Positions 14,626 to 20,522 of a stretch of 20,522 bases of DNA are shown in pieces. Within the stretch, counting starts at the first letter, position 1. Each line of letters starts with the position of its first letter. Below the pieces are notes generated by a model, which ran no database searches, was not told the DNA's origin, and worked only from the letters and a program-made list of their open reading frames with translations. The DNA is from CAUVKI01 sp963552605 (GTDB taxonomy: Bacteria > Bacillota > Clostridia > Tissierellales > Peptoniphilaceae). The stretch spans positions 1-20,522 of the forward strand of contig CAUVKI010000036.1 of assembly GCA_963552605.1 (NCBI GenBank), in the 5' to 3' direction. The position numbers were made by a program, and so were the translations under genes.

Positions 14626-15495
14626 CTAACACTTTCCGCAATCACTGCAACCGTTGCAAATCAAACGGCTTGCACACTCCCCACAATTTCTCCCGTAGCG
14701 AGGAACATATAATTTATCCTTGCTTATAACGCTTCCCCATTCATCACGAAGAATAAACTCAACGGGTTTTCCCTTGAAATTCATACCCGACTTATAAGCC
14801 TGACTTGCCTGCAACCGTTTGCCGAGCAATTTATAAAGTTTTCCGTCCTTAATAAATCTCGTTCCGGTCTCTATAAAAGCAAAAGTAACATTATGACTTA
14901 CACATTCCTCCCTAAGAGACTTCACCCAATCGAAATTGCACGGTCTTGCTCCGTCATAATTTTCTCCTCCGCAAACAACTCTTTCAATACTTCCCGAAGC
15001 GAGATACTTCTCTACGCTTATTTTTCCGATAAACGGAGCGCACACAACCTCCTTGTGTTTAAATGGAAGTTTTAGAAGTATGGGAATGCGCTCGTCCGCC
15101 CTTTTTTGATTTTCACTCGTAACGCCCAAAATGACATTTTCAAATCCCTCTCCCCAATTTTTCGGCAAATTTTCCAAAACTCTCTGAGGTCTTTTTGTGA
15201 GAAGAAAAAATTTCACATCGCATCTTTTTTTTATTATATTCCAAGCTTCCTCTCTCCATCTATCCGCTTCTTCCAAAAAAAAATCCGATGTCATACAAAC
15301 CCTTATCAGCTCTCCGCTCTTCACCTTATAATTTCCCTTTCTGTCTTTTGAGAGGGGATAGTTGAAACCGTTCTTTGTGCGATATATATTCGAACCGTCT
15401 TTGCCTCTTATCCTGTCAAGAAAATACATATAACAATTCTCGCACCCCTCGCTTAACTTCACGCACCCGTGCCAAGGGTTCCATATATCGTGCAT
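14626..15495 (-). CDS. Gp37/Gp68-family (DUF5131) protein with a Cys-rich tail
   Basis: A 289-residue protein that begins WNPWHGCVKLSEGCENCYM (C11, C18, C21), followed by FFLLTKRPQRV, VILGVTSENQKRADERIP, RVVCGGENYDGARPCNFDWV and FAFIETGTRF, as in the Gp37/Gp68 family first named in phages. The three early cysteines resemble an iron-sulphur site, and the family has been likened to radical SAM enzymes; no activity is known to me. Unusual is the last stretch, with six Cys in 19 residues (C271, C274, C280, C283, C286, C289), as in a second Fe-S or zinc site. The start follows GGAGG. A 287-base repeat on the other strand begins at this gene's first codons, so its upstream region is duplicated elsewhere in the window. 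Confidence 0.8.
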   Translation of the reverse strand: MHDIWNPWHGCVKLSEGCENCYMYFLDRIRGKDGSNIYRTKNGFNYPLSKDRKGNYKVKSGELIRVCMTSDFFLEEADRWREEAWNIIKKRCDVKFFLLTKRPQRVLENLPKNWGEGFENVILGVTSENQKRADERIPILLKLPFKHKEVVCAPFIGKISVEKYLASGSIERVVCGGENYDGARPCNFDWVKSLREECVSHNVTFAFIETGTRFIKDGKLYKLLGKRLQASQAYKSGMNFKGKPVEFILRDEWGSVISKDKLYVPRYGRNCGECASRLICNGCSDCGKC

Positions 15496-15629
15496 ACTCT
15501 TAACCTCCGATATAAAAACAATATCTTATCCATCATATCACAAAAAGTTTATCATAGTACGGCGAATTTAAAAATTTTGGTAAAAACTGAAATTTTATTA
15601 TTTTTTTATACAGAAAAATAATTTTATTA

Positions 15630-15658
15630 TTGACAACTTTAAATTTACAGTATACACT
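15630..15658 (+). promoter_or_regulatory. predicted promoter of the ABC copy 1-2 operon
   Basis: A perfect TTGACA (15630-15635), 17 bases and TACACT (15653-15658, four of six) stand 24 bases before the leader peptide start. A TATACA overlaps at 15-base spacing. The same promoter recurs at 19413-19441. Confidence 0.7.
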
Positions 15659-15682
15659 ACTCTGCGTAAAGGAGATAACAAG

Positions 15683-15724
15683 ATGGGGTCGGTAAAAAAT
15701 GAAAGCGGGGGTATGTCATTATGA
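15683..15724 (+). CDS. 13-residue leader peptide coupled to ABC copy 1
   Basis: The frame MGSVKNESGGMSL starts behind a strong AAGGAG site nine bases away and stops in a TGA that overlaps the ATG of ABC copy 1 (ATGA). The ABC start has only a G-rich stretch of its own, so translation probably arrives through this leader. It is kept without change in the second repeat copy (19466-19507). It may be a regulatory leader, a short secreted peptide or the remnant of a longer gene; I cannot decide among these. No membrane segment, Cys or double-Gly processing site of classical form is present, apart from a GG at residues 9-10. Confidence 0.5.
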   Translation: MGSVKNESGGMSL

Positions 15725-17331
15725 GAAACGAAAAATCACCCAAGTTTAATGTTCTTTATTTGCTTCAAACATCTAAATTTGAACTGTCAATCTATTTTTT
15801 TCTGATTATATCGGGGGCAATCTCCTCGTCCGTCTCCGCATTAAAGCTGATTGATGTAGTTCAAGGTATTGTAGTTTCTGATTATCAGAAAGCTATCCGT
15901 TTGACCATCTTAAGTATGTTGTTTTTTTTATTGTATTGTGTATTTTCTTTTTTGAGTATGTTGCTTCAAAACAAAATTTTAGAGTCCTCAATGTATTTTT
16001 ACAAAAGTCAAATTGCAAAAAAAATTAGAAGTCAATCATCCTCAATAGATCAGGGGAGCTTTATTTCAATGCTCAATAATGATACTGAACAAATTGGAGC
16101 TGCTTTGTATAACTTTCTTGGAGTGTGCGAGTGTGCCGTATGGGTAGTTGTTTCCGTGGCGAGTTTGTTTTCCGTTCACTATCTCTTTGCAATATGGGCG
16201 GTCGTTTTCTTTTTCTTGAATATGCTGGTTCCGAAAATTTTAAAGAAGCATGCGGAAAAGAATGAAGAGAGACGCTCCAAAAATCTTGAGCTTTATCTTA
16301 ATGAAAGCTCGGACATCATAAGAGGCTTTGATGTTTGGAATCTTTATAATGCCAAAAAAAAGATGAGAGATAAACTCCATGATAAGAATAAGAAATTCGA
16401 AGCGGAGCAAAAAAAGATAAATGACAAAAGTGTGCTTTTCGAAAGGATTTCAGGTACGATTTCCGTATTTTTAGGAAATTTTCAGCACTTATTTATACTC
16501 TTCTTAATTTCGAAGGAAATTGTAATGCCGGGTGCATTTATGGGAGTTGCGGTACTGTCGGGAAGGTTCTTTGGAGTCCTGTCCGAATTAAGTAATTCAA
16601 TTCTCAAAATCAGTGGATATAACTACATAATAGATGAAAAACTTTCGGGGGATTTGGAAGTGGACGAAACCCTTTCCGACTTTGACGGCTTTGACATTGA
16701 GGTGAAGTCTTTGGAGTTCGGATATACTGAAAAGCCCGTTTTAAAAATTCCGAAACTTAGGTTTGAGTATGGAAAGAAGTATGCGATTATAGGTCCGTCG
16801 GGAAGCGGAAAGAGCACGCTTTCCAATATTCTTATGAAGAGGGAACTTGATTATAAGGGAGAGGTTTTATTCGGAGGGAAGAACTTAAAAGATTTGAATG
16901 AGTTTTGTTTATTTCATCATATGGGATTTATGACACAGAAACCCTATGTCTTTAATGACACGATTTTAAATAATATCACCCTTGGAGAAAGCTATGATAC
17001 TTCATTGGTGAAAGAGGCGGTTGAAGAAAGCAGGCTTGAGGATTTTTCGGATAAGCTTGAGTATGCTCTTTCAAATAACGGAGGAAATATCTCGGGAGGA
17101 CAGGCACAGAGAATTGCCATCGCAAGAGAGGTTATCCACGACCACGAGGTGATGGTATTTGACGAGGCGGTCAACGCTCTTGACCAAAGATTGGTAAGAG
17201 AGGTTGTGAATATCCTCCTTGAGAAGAAAGCTACGATAATCTTCATAGCTCACAACTTGGATAAGGATATGCTCTCCGAGTTTGATGAGGTGATTGATAT
17301 GTCAAAGGTAAACGAGTGCTATGGAGATTAG
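15721..17331 (+). CDS. ABC exporter half (membrane domain plus ATPase), tandem copy 1
   Basis: A 536-residue type IV half-transporter. Membrane helices lie near 21-50, 60-83, 135-152, 155-172, 245-263 and 268-297. The cytoplasmic loop with KNLELYLNESSDIIRGFDVW (188-207) is also kept in copies 2 and 3. The ATPase has Walker A GPSGSGKST (358-366), Q406, signature ISGGQ (457-461), Walker B VMVFDE with Glu482, and His511, so it is fully canonical. At 536 residues it is a little shorter than usual. It likely pairs with copy 2, whose ATG lies 10 bases downstream. Substrate unknown; peptides or lipids are usual for the fold. The ATPase DNA is practically identical to that of copy 2. Confidence 0.88.
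   Translation: MRNEKSPKFNVLYLLQTSKFELSIYFFLIISGAISSSVSALKLIDVVQGIVVSDYQKAIRLTILSMLFFLLYCVFSFLSMLLQNKILESSMYFYKSQIAKKIRSQSSSIDQGSFISMLNNDTEQIGAALYNFLGVCECAVWVVVSVASLFSVHYLFAIWAVVFFFLNMLVPKILKKHAEKNEERRSKNLELYLNESSDIIRGFDVWNLYNAKKKMRDKLHDKNKKFEAEQKKINDKSVLFERISGTISVFLGNFQHLFILFLISKEIVMPGAFMGVAVLSGRFFGVLSELSNSILKISGYNYIIDEKLSGDLEVDETLSDFDGFDIEVKSLEFGYTEKPVLKIPKLRFEYGKKYAIIGPSGSGKSTLSNILMKRELDYKGEVLFGGKNLKDLNEFCLFHHMGFMTQKPYVFNDTILNNITLGESYDTSLVKEAVEESRLEDFSDKLEYALSNNGGNISGGQAQRIAIAREVIHDHEVMVFDEAVNALDQRLVREVVNILLEKKATIIFIAHNLDKDMLSEFDEVIDMSKVNECYGD
16627..17327 (+). repeat. 701-bp direct repeat, copy 1 (ABC ATPase region)
   Basis: Matches 18236-18936 (distance 1609). I see no mismatch in the first about 625 bases and four in the last 75. 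The partner of copy 3 starts at 20410 and is cut at the window end, with three mismatches in 113 bases. Confidence 0.95.
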
Positions 17332-17341
17332 GAGGGGAATT

Positions 17342-18946
17342 ATGAAAAATAAGTTTAATATTTTTTACCTGCTCCAAAAATCTAAGTTCAGCACATTCCT
17401 TTCGATTTTTTTCGGTGTTATTGCAACCGGACTTTCGGTGTTTGCCTCGCTTAAATACAAGGATATACTTAAATTCATAATTGCTCTTGATTATGAACAG
17501 TCCTTTTATTCACTCTTTACCATAATGGTCTTATTTCAAATTTCTTCAGGCTTCAGTCTCTTAAGAAAAAGACAGGAGAATAAGACTAAGCAGTCGGCGA
17601 TGTTATTTTATAGAGATAGGGTTGCAGATAAAATCAGAGCGCAGTCCTCATTAATAGATCAAGGAAATTTCATTTCAACTCTTAATAATGACTCGGTACA
17701 GGTTGACAAAGCTCTCGACAGCTTTTTTGTGATTTGCGAGAGCATAACGGGGGCGGTTCTTCCCTTCATAGGGTTATTTAGTCTGCATTATCTCATTGCA
17801 GCGGGGGCGGTTGTTCTATTTTTGCTCAATATGATAATCCCTAAGGTTTTGAAAAAGCCTGCGGAAAAGAACGAGGAAAAACGCTCCAAAAATCTTGAGC
17901 TTTACCTTAATGAAACGTCGGATATCATAAGGGGCTTTGATGTTTGGAACTTGTATAATGCCAAGAAGCAAATGGAAAAGAAGCTTTGCGAGTACAGCAA
18001 AAGCTATGAAGCTGAAGAAAGAAAAATAAATAATAAAACAGTCCTTTTCAGCATAATAACGCTTCTGTTTAACGTGTCCGCTCAAAGTATCCAGTATTTA
18101 TTTGTAGTCTTTTTGGTTTCGGTGGGAGTCGTCGTTCCCGGAGCGGTGTTTTCCGTGGGAGATTTGCTTGGAAAATTCTTTTCAAGTTTGATGACTTTCG
18201 CAAGTGAGATAATTAAAATCAGCGGATACAATCATATAATAGATGAAAAACTTTCGGGGGATTTGGAAGTGGACGAAACCCTTTCCGACTTTGACGGCTT
18301 TGACATTGAGGTGAAGTCTTTGGAGTTCGGATATACTGAAAAGCCCGTTTTAAAAATTCCGAAACTTAGGTTTGAGTATGGAAAGAAGTATGCGATTATA
18401 GGTCCGTCGGGAAGCGGAAAGAGCACGCTTTCCAATATTCTTATGAAGAGGGAACTTGATTATAAGGGAGAGGTTTTATTCGGAGGGAAGAACTTAAAAG
18501 ATTTGAATGAGTTTTGTTTATTTCATCATATGGGATTTATGACACAGAAACCCTATGTCTTTAATGACACGATTTTAAATAATATCACCCTTGGAGAAAG
18601 CTATGATACTTCATTGGTGAAAGAGGCGGTTGAAGAAAGCAGGCTTGAGGATTTTTCGGATAAGCTTGAGTATGCTCTTTCAAATAACGGAGGAAATATC
18701 TCGGGAGGACAGGCACAGAGAATTGCCATCGCAAGAGAGGTTATCCACGACCACGAGGTGATGGTATTTGACGAGGCGGTCAACGCTCTTGACCAAAGAT
18801 TGGTAAGAGAGGTTGTGAATATCCTCCTTGAGAAGAAAGCTACGATAATCTTCATAGCTCATAACTTGGATAGAGATATGCTCTCCGAGTTTGATGAGGT
18901 GATTGATATGTCAAAGGTAAATGAGTGCTATGGAGAGTCAGCCTAA
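17342..18946 (+). CDS. ABC exporter half, tandem copy 2
   Basis: A 534-residue half-transporter. The start is the ATG at 17342 behind AGGAGGGG. An in-frame ATG at 17321 lies upstream of that site, inside copy 1, and is rejected. The membrane domain (about 1-300) is clearly different from copy 1 except for the loop around KNLELYLNETSDIIRGFDVW. From residue 302 on the protein is the same as copy 1 apart from one Lys/Arg change and the last residues (GESA against GD). ATPase motifs are all intact. Two half-transporters with different membrane domains and one shared ATPase sequence imply a heterodimer whose ATPase halves are kept alike by gene conversion, or a very recent fusion of a copied ATPase. 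A terminator follows at 19002-19030. Confidence 0.88.
   Translation: MKNKFNIFYLLQKSKFSTFLSIFFGVIATGLSVFASLKYKDILKFIIALDYEQSFYSLFTIMVLFQISSGFSLLRKRQENKTKQSAMLFYRDRVADKIRAQSSLIDQGNFISTLNNDSVQVDKALDSFFVICESITGAVLPFIGLFSLHYLIAAGAVVLFLLNMIIPKVLKKPAEKNEEKRSKNLELYLNETSDIIRGFDVWNLYNAKKQMEKKLCEYSKSYEAEERKINNKTVLFSIITLLFNVSAQSIQYLFVVFLVSVGVVVPGAVFSVGDLLGKFFSSLMTFASEIIKISGYNHIIDEKLSGDLEVDETLSDFDGFDIEVKSLEFGYTEKPVLKIPKLRFEYGKKYAIIGPSGSGKSTLSNILMKRELDYKGEVLFGGKNLKDLNEFCLFHHMGFMTQKPYVFNDTILNNITLGESYDTSLVKEAVEESRLEDFSDKLEYALSNNGGNISGGQAQRIAIAREVIHDHEVMVFDEAVNALDQRLVREVVNILLEKKATIIFIAHNLDRDMLSEFDEVIDMSKVNECYGESA
18236..18936 (+). repeat. 701-bp direct repeat, copy 2 (ABC ATPase region)
   Basis: Partner of 16627-17327. 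The identity begins sharply at codon 303-304 of the transporter, at the border between the membrane domain and the ATPase. Confidence 0.95.
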
Positions 18947-18979
18947 GTCCGGTATGTAAATATCCAAATTTAAGCATCA

Positions 18980-19129
18980 CTATTGCTTCATGAAGCGTTG
19001 CTCTCTCCAATACCTCTGGAGAGATTTTTTATTTATTCCGTATCTTTTCAAAATCTCCGTGCTGAAATTTTTCCAAAAATCTATGGAGCTTAATATAGTG
19101 CCGTCCATATCGAATACATATGCGTTCAT
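18980..19129 (-). pseudogene. N-terminal fragment of a HAD-superfamily hydrolase
   Basis: The frame from the ATG at 19129 reads MNAYVFDMDGTILSSIDFWK and ends after 49 residues. FDMDGT is motif I of HAD phosphatases with the nucleophile Asp, but everything after the first helix of the cap is missing; complete members have about 200 residues or more. The frame is open further upstream to a GTG at 19237 without resemblance to the family that I can name. No good ribosome binding site precedes either start. I read it as a truncated relic lying at the joint between ABC copy 2 and the repeated promoter segment. Confidence 0.6.
19002..19030 (+). terminator. Rho-independent terminator after ABC copy 2
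   Basis: TCTCTCC (19002-19008) pairs with GGAGAGA (19018-19024) around a 9-base loop and is followed by six T. It lies 55 bases past the copy 2 stop. It overlaps the HAD fragment on the other strand, so the hairpin could be partly accidental. Confidence 0.55.
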
Positions 19130-19412
19130 TTTCCCTGCAAAGGCGAGTATCTCTGACCTAGTAATAAGACGGTCTCTTAGTTCCGTAATTTTTTTCCAAA
19201 AAGTTATCGGAATGGGCAGGAGCTTTATTCTGTTCACAGCGAATTTGGGTTTATGATATAACTCAAAATATTGTGCATACTCTTAACCTCCGATATAAAA
19301 ACAATATCTTATCCATCATATCACAAAAAGTTTATCATAGTACGGCGAATTTAAAAATTTTGGTAAAAACTGAAATTTTATTATTTTTTTATACAGAAAA
19401 ATAATTTTATTA

Positions 19413-19441
19413 TTGACAACTTTAAATTTACAGTATACACT
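19413..19441 (+). promoter_or_regulatory. predicted promoter of ABC copy 3
   Basis: Identical to the promoter at 15630-15658: TTGACA, 17 bases, TACACT. Copy 3 therefore starts its own transcription unit under the same control as copies 1 and 2. Confidence 0.7.
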
Positions 19442-19465
19442 ACTCTGCGTAAAGGAGATAACAAG

Positions 19466-19507
19466 ATGGGGTCGGTAAAAAATGAAAGCGGGGGTATGTC
19501 ATTATGA
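19466..19507 (+). CDS. 13-residue leader peptide coupled to ABC copy 3
   Basis: Same sequence as at 15683-15724 (MGSVKNESGGMSL), same AAGGAG site and same ATGA overlap with the transporter start. The preservation may simply reflect a recent duplication. Confidence 0.5.
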   Translation: MGSVKNESGGMSL

Positions 19508-20522
19508 GAAACGAAAAATCACCCAAGTTTAATGTTCTTTATTTACTTCAAACATCTAAACTTAGTGTAGCTCTTTCGATTTTTTTCAGCATTCTTTCAA
19601 CCGGAGTTTCAGTGATTGCTTCACTTAAGTGTGCGGATATACTTAAATTCATAATTGCTCTTGACTATAAACAATCCATTTATTCGGTCTTCACCATAAT
19701 GGTTTTATTTCAAATTTCCTCAGCTCTCGGTCTTTTAATGAAAAGGCAGGAAAACAGAGCCAAGCAGGCTGCAATGTTTTTTTATAGAAACAAGGTTGCG
19801 GATAAACTTAGAAGCCGGTCCTCATCGATAGACCAAGGAAATTTTATTTCAACTCTTAATAATGACTCGGTGCAGGTTGATAAAGCCCTCGACAGCTTTT
19901 TTGTGATTTGCGAGAGCATAACGGGGGCAGTTCTTCCCTTCATAGGGTTGTTCAGCATACATTATTTCGTTGCGGCGGGAGCAGTTGTTTTGTTTTTGCT
20001 TAATATGGCAGTTCCTAAGGTTTTAAAAAAGCCTGCGGAAAAGAACGAGGAAAAACGCTCCAAAAATCTTGAGCTTTATCTTAATGAAACGTCGGATATC
20101 ATAAGGGGCTTTGATGTTTGGAACTTGTATAATGCCAAAAGCCGGATGGAAAAGAAGCTTTGCGAGTACAGCGAGGAGTTTGAAACCGAAAGAAAAAAAG
20201 TCAATGATAAGAGCCTGTTTTTCGATAGTGTAGCTGTTTTATTCAGTACATTCGGGCAAAGCGTTCAATATTTATTTGTGGTTTTTTTGGTCTCGGTAGG
20301 AATTGTAGTTCCTGGGGCAGCGTTTTCCGTGGGAGATTTATTGGGAAAATTTTTTAACAGCTTGGTGTTTTTCATAGGTGAGGTCGTTAAGATCAGTGGA
20401 TATAACTACATAATAGATGAAAAACTTTCAGGAGATTTGGAAGTGGACGAAACCCTTTCCGACTTTAACGGCTTTGACATTGAGGTGAAGTCTTTGGAGT
20501 TCGGATATACTGAAAAGCCCGT
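19504..20522 (+). CDS. ABC exporter half, tandem copy 3 (3' end outside window)
   Basis: The frame is open from the ATG at 19504 to the window end (339 codons). The first 19 residues (MRNEKSPKFNVLYLLQTSK) equal copy 1. From there on the membrane domain resembles copy 2, with long shared stretches such as FISTLNNDSVQVDKALDSFF, and with many substitutions elsewhere. From 20410 it enters the ATPase sequence common to all copies. It is therefore a mosaic of the other two. Walker A and later motifs lie beyond the window. The identical upstream region and its own promoter suggest a second operon of the same design, perhaps with a fourth copy behind it. Confidence 0.88.
   Translation, partial: MRNEKSPKFNVLYLLQTSKLSVALSIFFSILSTGVSVIASLKCADILKFIIALDYKQSIYSVFTIMVLFQISSALGLLMKRQENRAKQAAMFFYRNKVADKLRSRSSSIDQGNFISTLNNDSVQVDKALDSFFVICESITGAVLPFIGLFSIHYFVAAGAVVLFLLNMAVPKVLKKPAEKNEEKRSKNLELYLNETSDIIRGFDVWNLYNAKSRMEKKLCEYSEEFETERKKVNDKSLFFDSVAVLFSTFGQSVQYLFVVFLVSVGIVVPGAAFSVGDLLGKFFNSLVFFIGEVVKISGYNYIIDEKLSGDLEVDETLSDFNGFDIEVKSLEFGYTEKP

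Larger units (their letters stand above)
15491..15777 (+). repeat. 287-bp direct repeat, copy A (promoter, leader peptide and ABC 5' end)
   Basis: This stretch is repeated at 19274-19560 (distance 3783) with one mismatch seen (15762). It runs from the start codon of the divergent Gp37/Gp68-family gene through the promoter and leader peptide to codon 19 of ABC copy 1. Confidence 0.93.
19274..19560 (+). repeat. 287-bp direct repeat, copy B (promoter, leader peptide and ABC 5' end)
   Basis: Partner of 15491-15777. Left of it there is no Gp37/Gp68-family gene: on the minus strand the duplicated start codon leads into a 14-residue frame (MHNILSYIINPNSL) and a stop. The stretch 18947-19465 thus holds only the terminator, the HAD fragment and this repeat. 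Confidence 0.93.

Noticed and set aside
14626..15495. Prophage, suggested by the phage-derived family name Gp37/Gp68
   Set aside because: No capsid, tail, integrase or lysis gene and no attachment repeats around it; the family is common outside phages.
17321..17341. ATG at 17321 as start of ABC copy 2
   Set aside because: It lies inside copy 1 and before the AGGAGGGG site that serves the ATG at 17342.
18985..18996. Palindrome GCTTCATGAAGC as an operator or recombination site
   Set aside because: It lies in the HAD fragment, occurs once, and has no partner at the other repeat borders.

Overview
The window looks like a chromosome segment of a low-GC Gram-positive anaerobe of the Clostridia/Tissierellia type. 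The basis is AT-rich DNA, strong AGGAGG-type ribosome binding sites, short intergenic gaps, Rho-independent terminators, a YheI/YheH-like heterodimeric ABC exporter, an HisJ-type phosphatase, and the DUF3990/DUF3791 and Gp37/Gp68 families. I cannot name the genus. No tRNA, rRNA, CRISPR array or insertion sequence is visible.

Layout. (1) 1-1313 (+): C-terminal part of a repetitive beta-rich, probably surface-exposed protein, ending at a bidirectional terminator. (2) 5706-1346 (-): one operon with a promoter, the two halves of a heterodimeric ABC exporter (one ATP site degenerate), and a PHP-family histidinol-phosphatase-like enzyme. (3) 8078-5730 (-): a promoter, three translationally coupled small genes (DUF3791, the ADP-ribosyltransferase-like DUF3990, DUF3791), then glyA and its terminator. 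(4) 8247-13682 (+): a seven-gene operon for small-molecule or glycan decoration. It holds a methyltransferase, a formyltransferase, two WbqC-like proteins, a second formyltransferase, a pseudaminic-acid-associated methylase and a TylF-like O-methyltransferase. (5) 15495-13760 (-): a Gp37/Gp68-family Cys-rich protein and a patatin-like lipase. (6) 15491 to the end (+): three tandem copies of a short ABC exporter half, the third cut by the window end.

Two systems of sequence variation stand out. First, the decoration operon carries three G10 homopolymer tracts, which is unexpected in AT-rich DNA. One lies in the SAM-binding motif of the first methyltransferase, where losing or gaining one G truncates the protein. 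The other two lie at the same place near the 3' ends of the two WbqC genes, where tract length decides the C-terminal tail and how far translation runs toward or into the next start. This is the layout expected of phase-variable surface glycans, familiar from Campylobacter and other host-associated bacteria. Second, both the WbqC pair and the ABC copies are mosaics: conserved ends flank diverged middles. ABC copies 1 and 2 share an almost identical ATPase domain (701 bp, 4 mismatches seen) on different membrane domains. A 287-bp segment containing the promoter, a 13-residue leader peptide and the first 19 codons recurs 3783 bp downstream, in front of copy 3.

Taken together, 8.2-20.5 kb looks like an accessory, antigenically variable region: slipped-strand switching in the decoration operon and homologous recombination among repeated modules in the transporters. 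The substrate of the decoration enzymes and the cargo of the ABC exporters cannot be read from the sequence.
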